Shown here piece after piece: positions 16,579-26,181 of a stretch of DNA of 64,000 nucleotides. Under the pieces are notes generated by a model. The model was not told the origin of the DNA, did no database searches, and saw only the letters and a program-made list of their open reading frames with translations. Origin of the DNA: Promineifilum sp. (lineage in GTDB: Bacteria > Chloroflexota > Anaerolineae > Promineifilales > Promineifilaceae). Each line of letters begins with the position of its first letter. The first letter of the stretch is position 1. A program made the translations under genes and the position numbers. Location: contig JACKBY010000006.1 in NCBI GenBank assembly GCA_020634335.1, positions 1 through 64,000 on the forward strand, in the 5' to 3' direction.

Positions 16579-18315
16579 ATGAAAAATCGGGAAGTCGTCG
16601 ATATTTTCAACAATGTGGCTGACATGCTGGCTATCCGGGGCGACCAGATTCATCGCATCCTGGCCTATCGCAAGGCGGCCGAGAGCATTGAAGCGCTGGG
16701 CCGCGACATCAACATCGTCTATGCCGAGGGCAAGTTGACCGATATTCCTGGCATTGGGGAGACGTTGGCGGCCAAGATCGAGGAAATGCTGAAAACCGGT
16801 CGTCTCGAATTTTACGATAAGCTGGCTCGTGAAATACCCCCATCGCTAGTCGAAATGTTGCGCGTCGAAGGGCTAGGGCCAAAGCGGGTCAAGCAGATCC
16901 ATGAAGTGTTGAAGGTTGAGACCATCGAGCAGTTGACCGCGGCCGCCCGCGAAGGCAAATTGCGCGACTTGCCCGGGCTGGGCGCAAAATCCGAGGCCAA
17001 ACTGCTGGCGGCCATCGAAGCTCTTTCCCGTCATGGCGATGCACGGGTATCACTGGGCGTTGCCTGGCCGATTGCGCGACAGATGCTGGCCGAGTTGTCA
17101 GAGGTGCCGGGGGTCGTGCGGGCCGCCGTTGGGGGTTCGTTGCGCCGGATGCGAGACACAATCGGTGACATCGATCTGCTCGTGGCCGCCGATTCGCCCG
17201 AGGCCGTCATGGATCGGTTCGCCGCGTTGGAGAACGTCGAATCTGTGGCCGGGCGTGGGCCGACCAAGACCAACGTCATCCTTCTCAACGGCTTGGGGGT
17301 CGATCTGCGCGTGCTGCCCGTGGAACGGTGGGGCACGCTGCTCAACTATTTCACTGGAAGCAAGGCCCACAACGTCAAGCTGCGGGAGTTGGCTCTCAAG
17401 CGCGGCTACAGTCTCAACGAGCATGCTTTTACCCCGCTGGCTGGTGGATCGGAGATTCTTTGCGCGACCGAGGAAGCGGTTTATGAGCAGCTTGGCCTGA
17501 CCTACATCTCGCCTCGCCTGCGTGAAGATCATGGTGAGATCGAGGCCGCCGCCGCCGGCACCTTGCCCAACCTCATCACAACCGAAGAACTTATTTCCGA
17601 TCTGCACATGCATACCACCTGGTCGGACGGCACGCTGAGCATACTTGACATGGCCCGTGCCGCCCGCGATCGAGGGCTTAAGGCTGTAGTCATCACCGAC
17701 CATTCCTATAGTCTGGGGATCGCCAATGGCCTGTCCATCGAACGGCTACGTGAGCAAGCGGCCGAAGTGCGCGCGGTCGACCGGGAATTAGGTTCAGACA
17801 TTCGAGTCTTGCATGGTACAGAGATGGAAATTCGCGCCGATGGGTCCCTCGATTTTCCGGATGAGGTGCTGGCCGAGGTGGACATCGTGATCGCCAGTCT
17901 CCATACGGCTCTCGGTCAACCGAAGGAGCAGATCACGCAGCGCCTGGTGGGAGCCATTCGCAATCCGCACGTGGACATCATCGGTCATCCGACCGGGCGG
18001 CTGCTGCCCGACCGCGCCGGGGCGGATCTGGACATGGATGCCGTCTTGGCCGCGGCGGCCGAGACCGGGAGCATCCTCGAGATCAACGCCAACCCGGCGC
18101 GCCTGGACCTGCGGGATATCCACGTGCGCATGGCTGTAGAACGGGGTGTGAAGCTGGCTATCAATACCGATGCACACAGGGCGGATGAGCTGTCTCTGTC
18201 GCACTACGGTGTGGCGACTGCGCAGCGTGGCTGGGCTACGGCCGTCGATATTGTTAACACGTGGCCTGTCGAAGACCTTATTCAATATGTGCAAAACAAG
18301 GTCAAATCAGACTGA
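16579..18315 (+). CDS. polX: Bacterial PolX: family X DNA polymerase with PHP nuclease domain
   Basis: 578 residues, normal for bacterial PolX (about 570). The order is: 8-kDa helical domain, helix-hairpin-helix motifs (DIPGIGETLAAKI, LPGLGAKSEAKL), the polymerase palm with GGSLRRMRDTIGDIDLL supplying the metal aspartates and GVDLRV the third, then a C-terminal PHP domain (SDLHMHTTWSDG, ITDHSYS, HGTEMEI, IGHPTGR, NTDAHRADE) with the metal-binding histidines of a 3'-5' exonuclease. It likely fills gaps in base excision repair. I chose the ATG at 16579 because a TATAAT lies 7 nt before it. Confidence 0.94.
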   Translation: MKNREVVDIFNNVADMLAIRGDQIHRILAYRKAAESIEALGRDINIVYAEGKLTDIPGIGETLAAKIEEMLKTGRLEFYDKLAREIPPSLVEMLRVEGLGPKRVKQIHEVLKVETIEQLTAAAREGKLRDLPGLGAKSEAKLLAAIEALSRHGDARVSLGVAWPIARQMLAELSEVPGVVRAAVGGSLRRMRDTIGDIDLLVAADSPEAVMDRFAALENVESVAGRGPTKTNVILLNGLGVDLRVLPVERWGTLLNYFTGSKAHNVKLRELALKRGYSLNEHAFTPLAGGSEILCATEEAVYEQLGLTYISPRLREDHGEIEAAAAGTLPNLITTEELISDLHMHTTWSDGTLSILDMARAARDRGLKAVVITDHSYSLGIANGLSIERLREQAAEVRAVDRELGSDIRVLHGTEMEIRADGSLDFPDEVLAEVDIVIASLHTALGQPKEQITQRLVGAIRNPHVDIIGHPTGRLLPDRAGADLDMDAVLAAAAETGSILEINANPARLDLRDIHVRMAVERGVKLAINTDAHRADELSLSHYGVATAQRGWATAVDIVNTWPVEDLIQYVQNKVKSD

Positions 18316-18350
18316 CCCTTATAACGATGCCAACTGCCGCGTACAGTGTC

Positions 18351-19601
18351 ATGACTAACCCGCCGCCGATAAATACTGATGAAGCTCTAGATCTGCAGAT
18401 GATGGCTATTCTTGGCGGATTGGCCTCCCATAACACCTACCCGCCGGATACGATCCTGACTCACCAGGGCGAAACCGAGCAAACGTTTTACGTCATCGAG
18501 AGCGGTTGTGTCGTCGTCGTGCGATATATGGAAGACGGTAAGGAGCGGATTCTGGCTACGCTAGGCCCGCGACAGACCTTTGGCGAGATGTCTTTGCTCG
18601 ATGACAATCCACGACTGGCCACTGTCAAGACGCTAACCCAGTCATCCCTCCTGGAGATCACCGCGGAGAAGTTTCGTGAAGTGCTCCAGGAAGACCCCGA
18701 CCTGGCACTGCACATTACGCGTCGCATCCTGGCAAATTTACGTCGCCTGGATCAGGTCGCCATTCAGGATTTGCGCACGAAGAATGAACTGTTGCAACAG
18801 GCTTATCACGATTTGCAGGCGGCGCAATTGGTGCTGGTCGAAAAGAAAAGGCTGGAGAGGGAGATGGAACTGGCGGCCGAGATGCAGCGCAACCTGCTGC
18901 CGTCTGTCCTGCCACAGTATGATGATTTTCGGTTTGACGCCTACCTGGCACCGGCGCGTCACGTTGGGGGAGATCTGTTCGACGTGCGCGCACTCGATGC
19001 GGAGCACGTCGCCCTGTTGATTGCCGATGTCGCCGATAAGGGCGTCCATGCCGCCCTGATGATGGCTGTGACGCGCACCCTGTTCTTTCAGGAGACGATG
19101 CGGTCGCTTTCCCCCCGCGAGGTGGTCTATGCCGTTCACCAGGGACTGCTTTCGATAGGGGGTGATGGTCATGAGGGTTATGGCATGGATGCATTCGTCA
19201 CGGCGTTTTATGCCGTGCTGCACCGGCCGACGGGCCGCCTTCGCTACGTGCGTGCGGCGCAGGATAAACCCCTTTGGCTGCGTCCCGGCAAACGCCCCGT
19301 TTCTCTGTCTGGTGACGGGCGCTTCCTGGGTATGATCGACGGACTGATTCTGCAGGAACATGAGATTATTTTACAGTCGGGGGATAAACTCCTTTTGTTC
19401 AGCGATGGCGTTCCCGATCAACTCAACGAGCGGGACGAAGTTTTTGGTCTGGAGAGATTAAAAGACGCCTTCCTGGAGGCTTCTGGCGAGAAGCCCGAGG
19501 GGCGGTTGTCATTTCTGACCCACAAAATCGAGCAGTGGCGTGGAGCAGCTCCCGCCTTCGATGACGTCACGATGCTTCTGGTCGAAGCCCTAGGAGCTTA
19601 G
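18351..19601 (+). CDS. Cyclic-nucleotide-binding domain fused to SpoIIE-type PP2C phosphatase
   Basis: 416 residues. The N-terminal ~130 residues form a CRP-like cyclic nucleotide-binding domain (ERILATLGPRQTFGEMSLLDDNPRLATVKT). A coiled coil (about 135-185, NELLQQAYHDLQAAQLVLVE region) links to a SpoIIE/RsbU-type PP2C phosphatase (about 190-416) with GGDLFDV, LLIADVADKGVHAALMMA, DAFVTAFYAVL and FSDGVPDQLNERDEVFG. Such proteins dephosphorylate anti-sigma-antagonist partners; none is seen nearby. The cyclase at 56.3-57.4 kb could be a ligand source, but that is speculative. The start may instead be an ATG at 18327, near a TATAAC at 18320. Confidence 0.9.
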   Translation: MTNPPPINTDEALDLQMMAILGGLASHNTYPPDTILTHQGETEQTFYVIESGCVVVVRYMEDGKERILATLGPRQTFGEMSLLDDNPRLATVKTLTQSSLLEITAEKFREVLQEDPDLALHITRRILANLRRLDQVAIQDLRTKNELLQQAYHDLQAAQLVLVEKKRLEREMELAAEMQRNLLPSVLPQYDDFRFDAYLAPARHVGGDLFDVRALDAEHVALLIADVADKGVHAALMMAVTRTLFFQETMRSLSPREVVYAVHQGLLSIGGDGHEGYGMDAFVTAFYAVLHRPTGRLRYVRAAQDKPLWLRPGKRPVSLSGDGRFLGMIDGLILQEHEIILQSGDKLLLFSDGVPDQLNERDEVFGLERLKDAFLEASGEKPEGRLSFLTHKIEQWRGAAPAFDDVTMLLVEALGA

Positions 19602-19642
19602 GATTGGTCTGCCTGCCCTATTGCCCAGACATCTAATCAATT

Positions 19643-20179
19643 ATGACTTCGAATCAAACCCCAAAACGTTCAAAATCCCCAGGTCGACGCGAGCAGATTC
19701 CTTGGGCGTGGTTAGGACTGGGAATTATGGTGACCGTGGCGGGCTTGATCGTCCTGTCCTGGTTGCTGGGCGATTTTCTGACGCAGCCGCCCGAGGAGAC
19801 GGCCGAGGGTCAAGGCCCGATCATCATTCAATTGACGGCCCCGCCCCTGCCCACGCCCACTATCTCGCTGAATCCACCTACACCAACCATTGCGCCGACA
19901 GCGACGACGGCCGCCACTCCCGATTTGTCCGTTGCTCCTTCCGAGTTGACCATCGGTTACTATTCCCAGGTGGTTGACACCGGCGGGGTGGGGGTTACCA
20001 TTCGTAATGGGCCGAGTACGGCTAATCTCATTGTGGTCGTGGCCGCCGAAGGGTCGAAGCTTCTCTTATTGGAAGGGCCAACGGCCGGAGGTGACTATCA
20101 ATGGTGGCGCGTTCGCCTGCCCGACGGTACGGAGGGCTGGGCTGCCGGAGACTTCCTGACCCCCTCCGCTGCCCCCTGA
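19643..20179 (+). CDS. Membrane-anchored SH3-domain protein
   Basis: 178 residues. A basic N-terminus, one membrane span (about 22-45), a long Pro/Thr-rich linker with repeated PTPTI-like units, and a C-terminal bacterial SH3 domain (about 105-173: VGVTIRNGPSTANLIVVVAAEGSKLLLLEG to GTEGWAAGDFL). Such proteins usually bind cell-wall or surface components outside the cell. The function here is unknown. It lies between the phosphatase and ligA without obvious link to either. Confidence 0.85.
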   Translation: MTSNQTPKRSKSPGRREQIPWAWLGLGIMVTVAGLIVLSWLLGDFLTQPPEETAEGQGPIIIQLTAPPLPTPTISLNPPTPTIAPTATTAATPDLSVAPSELTIGYYSQVVDTGGVGVTIRNGPSTANLIVVVAAEGSKLLLLEGPTAGGDYQWWRVRLPDGTEGWAAGDFLTPSAAP

Positions 20180-20257
20180 GTTCGCGGGTTATTCGATCTA
20201 AACTACTTCTTGAGGTAGTTCTCTGAATCCTCCGACGAGTTTCAACAAGCATTGATA

Positions 20258-22282
20258 ATGACTCCAGAAGAACGTATTCAACAGCTTCGCATAGAGATTA
20301 ACCATCATCTGTATCGCTATCACGTCCTGGACTCACCAATTATCAGCGATGCCGAGTACGACGCTCTGTATCATGAATTGCAGGCGCTCGAAGCAGAACA
20401 CCCTGAGTTGGTGACGCCAAACTCGCCTACGCAACGAGCAGGGGCACCGCCCTCTGACGCCTTTCGCAAGGTGGCCCATCCGACCCCAATTTTAAGCCTG
20501 ATGAACGCCTTTGACGCCGAGGACTTGCTGGCCTGGCGCACGCGAATCGGCCGCTTGTTGCCGGAAGAGGTTGATCTCGATTACGTGGTTGAGCCAAAAC
20601 TGGACGGATTGACTGTCGTGCTGACCTATCGGGAGGGGCGATTTGTTCTGGGAGCGACCCGCGGTAACGGGATTGTCGGCGAGGACGTGACCGTCAATCT
20701 GCGCACCCTTCGCTCCGTTCCGAAGCGCATACCCGTAAATCCCGGAAGTACTCTGGCTGTGCCGGACTATCTAGTGGTTCGTGGCGAGGTGTTTATTCCC
20801 CTGGACAAGTTTGAGGAGCTTAATACGGAGCGCGCGGCGGCGGGCGAAGCGATTTATATGAACCCACGCAATACGGCCGCGGGATCACTGCGTCAGCTTG
20901 ACCCATCAAAGACGGCCGAGCGCCCATTACGACTGTACTGTTACGACATCGTTGCCGCCGAGGGCGGTGCGATTCCCATGAATCAATGGGAGCGGCTGGC
21001 ATACTTGCAAGAGCTAGGCTTTCCCGTTTCACCCGACAACCGACAGTGTCGCGATCTGGAGACGGTAATTGCGACCTATAACGACTGGATCTCACGACGC
21101 GACCGGATTAACTATGAGGTAGATGGGGCGGTAGTCAAAATAAATGATCGTCAGATCGCCGATAGCCTCGGATTTGTCGGCAAGGACCCGCGCGGAGCCA
21201 TCGCCATGAAGTTTCCGGCTCGAGAGAAGACCACCCGTCTGATCGATCTGCAAGTGAACGTCGGTCGTACGGGGGTGTTGGCTCCCAATGCCGTATTGGA
21301 ACCCATCGAGATCGGTGGGGTGATCGTTCGCAACGCGACCCTCCACAATTTTGATGAAATCGCTCGCAAAGATATTCGCATTGGCGATCGGGTGTTGGTG
21401 AAAAGGGCAGGAGACGTTATTCCTTATATTGTAGGCCCGATTACAGAGGCTCGAGACGGCAGCGAACGGCCGATCGAGCCGCCGACGCATTGCCCGTTTT
21501 GCGGCGAAAGCGTGGTTCAGTTGCCGGGCGAGGTGGCAATTTACTGCGAGAACGCTTCCTGTCCGGCTCAATTAATTCGTCGTGTCGAATACTTCGTCAG
21601 CCGTGGAGCGATGGATATCACAACGTTCGGCACTCAGACCGCCGAACTGCTGTATCAAAAAGGCCTTATCCATGACGTGGCCGACATTTATACCCTTCGC
21701 AAGGAAGACTTGCTTGAGCTGGAGGGTTTCAAGGACAAAAAGGTGGACAACCTGCTAACCGGAATCGAGGCCAGCAAGGAGCGACCGGCCGACCGTCTAC
21801 TGACAGCCCTGGGCATTCGCTTCGTCGGCAATGTGGTCGCCTCGTTGCTCATACAGGCCTTGGGCAGCATCGACGTCATCGCCACAGCCTCTCAAGAAGA
21901 GCTGGAGCAAATTGATGGGATTGGTCCCCAGACGGCATTGTCCATTAAAGTCTGGTTCGAGAATGAACACAATCAGACCGTGATCGCTAAGTTGCGAGCG
22001 GCCAGCCTGAATTTCTCTACGGGGCGAGAGATATCATTATCGGGCTCGTCGACGCTGAGGGGTCTGACGTTCGTCATTACCGGTACTCTCCCCACGATGT
22101 CTCGCGATGAGGCGGCGACACTCATAGCGCAACACGGCGGCAAGGTCTCCGGCTCGGTCAGCAAAAAAACGGATTATCTAGTGGCTGGAGAGGCGGCCGG
22201 CAGCAAACTGGCTAAAGCCACGGAGCTTGGCATCACTATTATTGATGAGGCTGGACTGAAGAGATTGATGGCTGATGAATAA
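20258..22282 (+). CDS. ligA: NAD-dependent DNA ligase
   Basis: 674 residues, full length. It seals nicks in replication and repair with NAD+. The adenylated lysine is Lys114 in EPKLDGL. Other parts in order: domain Ia (HHLYRYHVLDSPIISDAEYDALYHEL), the OB fold (NVGRTGVLAPNAVLEP), a four-cysteine zinc finger (CPFCGE...CENASCPAQ, about 415-438), helix-hairpin-helix motifs and a C-terminal BRCT domain (about 595-674: LRGLTFVITGTLPTMSRDEA). The ATG at 20258 is used; an in-frame TTG lies 6 nt earlier, and no clear ribosome site is seen. Confidence 0.96.
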   Translation: MTPEERIQQLRIEINHHLYRYHVLDSPIISDAEYDALYHELQALEAEHPELVTPNSPTQRAGAPPSDAFRKVAHPTPILSLMNAFDAEDLLAWRTRIGRLLPEEVDLDYVVEPKLDGLTVVLTYREGRFVLGATRGNGIVGEDVTVNLRTLRSVPKRIPVNPGSTLAVPDYLVVRGEVFIPLDKFEELNTERAAAGEAIYMNPRNTAAGSLRQLDPSKTAERPLRLYCYDIVAAEGGAIPMNQWERLAYLQELGFPVSPDNRQCRDLETVIATYNDWISRRDRINYEVDGAVVKINDRQIADSLGFVGKDPRGAIAMKFPAREKTTRLIDLQVNVGRTGVLAPNAVLEPIEIGGVIVRNATLHNFDEIARKDIRIGDRVLVKRAGDVIPYIVGPITEARDGSERPIEPPTHCPFCGESVVQLPGEVAIYCENASCPAQLIRRVEYFVSRGAMDITTFGTQTAELLYQKGLIHDVADIYTLRKEDLLELEGFKDKKVDNLLTGIEASKERPADRLLTALGIRFVGNVVASLLIQALGSIDVIATASQEELEQIDGIGPQTALSIKVWFENEHNQTVIAKLRAASLNFSTGREISLSGSSTLRGLTFVITGTLPTMSRDEAATLIAQHGGKVSGSVSKKTDYLVAGEAAGSKLAKATELGITIIDEAGLKRLMADE

Positions 22283-22331
22283 GCGGCTGTCACGATCCCT
22301 CGTTTTTTATCAAGTGCCGGTCAGGTGAGCC

Positions 22332-23585
22332 ATGGCCGAGTTTTTCAACGTCCTGCCGCCCGACGAGGCCCGCCGCCTTTTCCTGCAGCACATTCGCCCG
22401 CTTGGGGACACGGAAACATTGCCGGCGCTCGCTGCGCTGGGGCGCATCACGCACGATGCAATCGTAGCGCCCCATTCTTTGCCGACCTTTCGGCGCAGCA
22501 CGATGGACGGGTATGCGGTCCGCGCTACCGATACCCATGGGGCGGGCGAAAGCCTGCCGGCGCTGTTGCAGGTCATTGGCGAGGTCCCGATGGGCCGGGC
22601 GGCCAGTTACGTCCTGAATACGGGGCAAGCCGTTGTCATCCACACGGGAGGGATGCTGCCGGACACGGCCGATGCGGTCGTCCAAATTGAGCACACCCAA
22701 ATCGTCGGTGGCCTGAATCCAGCTCAGTTTCCCTACGAAATCGAGGTTGGGCGTTCCGTGGCTTGCGGGCAAAACGTGATCCAGATCGGCGAGGACGTCG
22801 CGGCGAATACCGAAATATTGCCGGCTGGCTCCCGCCTTCGCCCGCAGGATGTTGGCGGCTTGCTGGCCCTTGGGATTGGGCAGGTGGTGCTTGTGCGCCA
22901 GCCGCGAGTGGCAATTATCTCTACTGGCGATGAGGTCGTCCCGCCGGATACGCCTCTCGGCCCCGGTCAGATTCACGATATCAACAGTTATACGATTGCC
23001 GGCCAAGTCTTCCAGGCGGGGGGGGAGGCCGAGATCATGGGGATTGTGCCGGATGATTTGCCAGCGCTTGGCGCGGCCGCCGCGCAAGCGCTGGCAAAGG
23101 CCGATATGCTGGTTATTTCGGCCGGATCCTCTGTCAGCGTCCGCGACCGAACAATCGAGGTCATCGAAGCTCTCGGACAGCCGGGCGTCTTGCTCCACGG
23201 CGTGGCCACCCGCCCCGGCAAACCGACGATCCTCGGCGTTGTCGATGGCAAGCCGGTGCTGGGCCTGCCGGGCAATCCTGTTTCAGCCATGGTCCAGTTC
23301 GTCATGTTCGGGGTGCCCGCAATCTATCGGTTGCAAGGGGTGTCACGAGCCGATATCAAAGAGCGGCTTTGGGCCAGGCTGGAGCAGAACATCGCCAGTG
23401 CCAGCGGTCGTGAGGATTACATCCCCGCGCGATTGGTCGATGCCGGGCAAGGGATGCTTGCCGTACCCATATTTGGCAAGAGCAATCTCATCTACACCCT
23501 CGTTCAGGCGGACGGCTTGATCAAAGTGCCGCTTAATGTGGGGGGATTGATCGCTGGCGATCTGGTAGAAGTTTTATTATTGTAA
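22332..23585 (+). CDS. moeA: Molybdopterin molybdenumtransferase
   Basis: 417 residues, the standard MoeA length. It inserts molybdate into adenylylated molybdopterin. Domain signatures are STMDGYAVRA, HTGGMLPDTADAVV, PAGSRLRPQDVGGL, the MoCF-like core ISTGDEVV and SYTIAG, and GKPVLGLPGNPVSAMVQF, followed by a C-terminal beta domain. No other molybdenum-cofactor gene is in the window, so it stands alone here. It is convergent with, and 16 nt from, the next gene. Confidence 0.95.
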   Translation: MAEFFNVLPPDEARRLFLQHIRPLGDTETLPALAALGRITHDAIVAPHSLPTFRRSTMDGYAVRATDTHGAGESLPALLQVIGEVPMGRAASYVLNTGQAVVIHTGGMLPDTADAVVQIEHTQIVGGLNPAQFPYEIEVGRSVACGQNVIQIGEDVAANTEILPAGSRLRPQDVGGLLALGIGQVVLVRQPRVAIISTGDEVVPPDTPLGPGQIHDINSYTIAGQVFQAGGEAEIMGIVPDDLPALGAAAAQALAKADMLVISAGSSVSVRDRTIEVIEALGQPGVLLHGVATRPGKPTILGVVDGKPVLGLPGNPVSAMVQFVMFGVPAIYRLQGVSRADIKERLWARLEQNIASASGREDYIPARLVDAGQGMLAVPIFGKSNLIYTLVQADGLIKVPLNVGGLIAGDLVEVLLL

Positions 23586-23601
23586 GATAGTACTGGACCA
23601 C

Positions 23602-24933
23602 TCAAGGCAGATCGGCCGCACAGCGAAAGCCTATAGTCTTGTCGGAATTATCCGGACTGGAAGGAAACCGGATGGCCGTGGCAGTGAAGTTGCCCGTGTC
23701 GAACCACGAACCCCCGCGGACGGTTCGATCCTCGCCGGTTTCCGGCCCGGTCGGGTTAGCCTCGGCCGACATCTCATAATAGGCCGGATCGTACCAATCC
23801 GCGACCCATTCCCATACATTCCCGGCCATATCGTAAAGGCCATAGGCGCTGCGACCGTTTGGGAATGAGGCGACCGGAGCCGTTCCTGCAAAGGTATCGT
23901 CGTAGTCGCCGGCCGCTTGCGGTTCACTACAGGCCGCATCACAGAAATTCAGCGCCTGCCCATCGAATTCATCCCCCCAAGGGTATCTTCGCGCCACAGC
24001 CTCGGTGTCATCCCAGGCAGCCGCCTTTTCCCATTCGGTCTCCGTTGGCAGACGCGCCTCGCGCCATTGGCAAAACGCAGCCGCGCCATACCATGTAGCG
24101 CCAGTCACGGGATGGCGGGCTAATCCCTCAGGAGCCTGCCAGATTCCATTTTCTAACGTTAATTGGCTTTGCTCAGGATCAAGACAAATATGCCCATCGC
24201 AATTCGTGCCCGACTGATTCAGGAATTCGATGAAAGCATCGTTGGTCACTTCGTGGGCGTCGATATAGTAGCGCCTGAGCAAGACGGTGTGGATCGGTTC
24301 CGAGGCGCGGAACCAATCGCTCTGGCAACCCTCCCGAAACAGGCCGCATTCCGCCGCCATGTCGTCGGCAGAAGCGCCCATTTGGAAAAATCCACCGGGA
24401 ATCAAGATCATGGAACCGCCGGTTACCTCGACCGACTCAGCGATTGATACACGAGTGGGCGTCGCCATCGGAGCAGGTGTCTGGGTCGAGGTTGGGGACG
24501 GGGACGACGTAGGCCCCGACGTGGGGACATCGGTGGGAAGTGGAGCAGGTGTCACTATAGTTGTGGGGGAAGACACGGCTGTTGGCAAGGCGGCGACCGA
24601 GGAAGGGACTTCCGGCCGGGTGACAATTTCTTCCGCGAATGCTACGCCTTCAGGGGTTAAGTCGTCGACAAAGGTTAGCGTAGAAAGTGGTTGAGCTTTC
24701 GATGTCGCGATGACCGCGGGCACATTAGTGCTCAAGGCTCTCGCGTTGGCAACAGTCGTCGCTCCCCAGGGCTCAAGCGTGGCTTCGAATTCCACGGCCA
24801 TTGTTGCCACGGCCGCGGCCACCTCATCGCGCGTACAGGCGGTTTGCGCCAGACACACAGCGACGATGAAGCAAAATACAGCCCAAGCCAAACCTCTCTT
24901 TCCCAGAGCTTTTTGCGGACGATAGGTTGACAT
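23602..24933 (-). CDS. Lipoprotein with FGE-sulfatase fold, catalytic cysteines absent
   Basis: 443 residues. A lipoprotein-type signal ends at LAQTAC (about residue 33), followed by ~130 residues of Pro/Thr/Ser-rich linker. A formylglycine-generating-enzyme/sulfatase-modifying-factor domain covers about 170-443 (MILIPGGFFQMGAS, EVTNDAFIEFLNQSG, HPVTGATWYGAAAFCQWREARLPTETEWEKAA, AYGLYDMAGNVWEWVADWY, VRGGSWFDTGNF, GFRCA). The cysteine pair that FGE enzymes carry in the RGGS region is missing (WFDTGNFTATAIRF instead), so a true sulfatase activase is unlikely. A binding or other oxidative role is possible. Surface location is inferred. Confidence 0.87.
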   Translation of the reverse strand: MSTYRPQKALGKRGLAWAVFCFIVAVCLAQTACTRDEVAAAVATMAVEFEATLEPWGATTVANARALSTNVPAVIATSKAQPLSTLTFVDDLTPEGVAFAEEIVTRPEVPSSVAALPTAVSSPTTIVTPAPLPTDVPTSGPTSSPSPTSTQTPAPMATPTRVSIAESVEVTGGSMILIPGGFFQMGASADDMAAECGLFREGCQSDWFRASEPIHTVLLRRYYIDAHEVTNDAFIEFLNQSGTNCDGHICLDPEQSQLTLENGIWQAPEGLARHPVTGATWYGAAAFCQWREARLPTETEWEKAAAWDDTEAVARRYPWGDEFDGQALNFCDAACSEPQAAGDYDDTFAGTAPVASFPNGRSAYGLYDMAGNVWEWVADWYDPAYYEMSAEANPTGPETGEDRTVRGGSWFDTGNFTATAIRFPSSPDNSDKTIGFRCAADLP

Positions 24934-24981
24934 CGAACTTCCCCAGCAGACTTAACAGTTGACGGACGAACTTGGGGCAAT

Positions 24982-25025
24982 GGTGAAAACGCGGGCCGGA
25001 TGAATTCGCTCCATGCCGGCCCGCG
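24982..25025 (-). terminator. Terminator after the secreted-protein gene
   Basis: A perfect 10-bp stem: CGCGGGCCGG (24990-24999) with CCGGCCCGCG (25016-25025). On the minus strand it is followed by GTTTTC, a short U-tract. It lies just after the stop at 25045. Confidence 0.7.
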
Positions 25026-25044
25026 CCAGAAACGTGAAATCAGA

Positions 25045-25890
25045 TTAACGGACCTGATCCGGATCCCAGTGAATCTCGGTCAGATTATTGCAATCATCCG
25101 TGTCGTGGGCCTTGAAGTCTTCAGGGCGCGCATTACACCAGTTGTAGAAACCGTTCTCGGTATTCGGAGTTCCATCAGCGGCCACAATGCTGATGTCGTC
25201 GATGACGAACATCGTCCAGCCCATAAATTCGGGGAACTTGCGGCCGACCATCACGTGGAAGTATTGTCCGGGAGTGATGGTGACGGTTTCGTCGCGGCCG
25301 ACGTAGTTGCACACGCCGTCGCCGTTGGGGCAAACGAATTGATCGGGGAATAGCTCGCGCCAATCGGTGACCTCGGAAGGATTGGCCGAATCGCTGATTG
25401 CGTACCAGGCCACGCTGTTATAGGGGCCGGTCTTTCCATCGGAAAAGGCAGTCGTGCTAATGCTAACGTAGTAAAGCCCGGCGGCAGGGATGCGGGTCAA
25501 CTGCTGGTAAGCGCCGGCATAATAGCCGCCCTCTTTCGCGCCGGAATGCTGGATAAACCAGCCCATCGCATTATTGATGCCCTCGGGGTTGGCCGGCAAC
25601 GCCAGATCTACTTCACTCAGTCGACCGGCCGTCCATCCCGCTTTGTTATCGCGCCAGAACGTCCACGGGTCAGCCGGGCCAAGCGTCGTGCCCCACTGGG
25701 TAAACGCACCGTTATCTACCAAGCTGTTCGTCGTTGCCTGGGCCTCGCGATCCACGGTATCCTGTATGGTGTACTCGCTCCAGGTATCGTCCGTCGAGGT
25801 GTAGGTGACGACGAGTTCGGCGAAAGCGCTGGCAGTCAGGGCCAGAACCAACAGTACGCCAAGTAAAATTGCCAATCTCGGTTTAGTCAT
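25045..25890 (-). CDS. Secreted protein of unknown function
   Basis: 281 residues. A clear Sec signal peptide ends at about residue 24 (ALTASAFA), so the mature protein is exported and not lipidated. The mature part is rich in aromatic residues and predicted beta strands and includes a jelly-roll-like run (NNAMGWFIQHSGAKEGGYYAGAYQQLTRIPAAGLYYVSIS), which recalls carbohydrate-binding modules, but I cannot name a family. Four cysteines in the last third may form disulfides. A strong AAGGAG ribosome site and a strong terminator suggest high expression as a single gene. Confidence 0.8.
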   Translation of the reverse strand: MTKPRLAILLGVLLVLALTASAFAELVVTYTSTDDTWSEYTIQDTVDREAQATTNSLVDNGAFTQWGTTLGPADPWTFWRDNKAGWTAGRLSEVDLALPANPEGINNAMGWFIQHSGAKEGGYYAGAYQQLTRIPAAGLYYVSISTTAFSDGKTGPYNSVAWYAISDSANPSEVTDWRELFPDQFVCPNGDGVCNYVGRDETVTITPGQYFHVMVGRKFPEFMGWTMFVIDDISIVAADGTPNTENGFYNWCNARPEDFKAHDTDDCNNLTEIHWDPDQVR

Positions 25891-25970
25891 TGTTCAAATG
25901 TCTCCTTATTACCTAATTTATGCCTAGATCCAATACGTGTATGTGTGAATTGAAATCTTCCAGTATTCAA
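25887..25970 (-). CDS. Possible 27-codon leader ORF coupled to the secreted-protein gene
   Basis: TTG start at 25970 preceded by AAGGAGG, 27 codons, with its TGA overlapping the ATG of the secreted-protein gene in an ATGA arrangement. The ribosome site is only 3 nt from the TTG, which is short. It may be a leader peptide or chance. Confidence 0.25.
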   Translation of the reverse strand: MNTGRFQFTHTRIGSRHKLGNKETFEQ

Positions 25971-26152
25971 GTTCCTCCTTACTCCACACCATGTTGAAAA
26001 ACCAGTTTGAGAGAGGATTGGCTTTTTCTCTCCCCACTTTGTATCACAAGTTATCAGTCACATGCGTGAATCAGATGTTAATAATGAGTAGCGAGGGAGA
26101 AAGCCGAGGTTGGTTTTCCATAGATAGTGGGGCTAAATCCGCGGCTACCCGC

Positions 26153-26174
26153 CTCTCTGTCAGAGAGATATAAT
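26153..26174 (+). promoter_or_regulatory. 7-bp palindrome and -10 box before the membrane-protein gene
   Basis: CTCTCTG-T-CAGAGAG (26153-26167) abuts TATAAT (26169-26174). The ATG at 26182 comes 7 nt later without a ribosome site, so the mRNA should be leaderless. The palindrome covers the promoter spacer and could be an operator. Confidence 0.5.
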
Positions 26175-26181
26175 CCACTCT

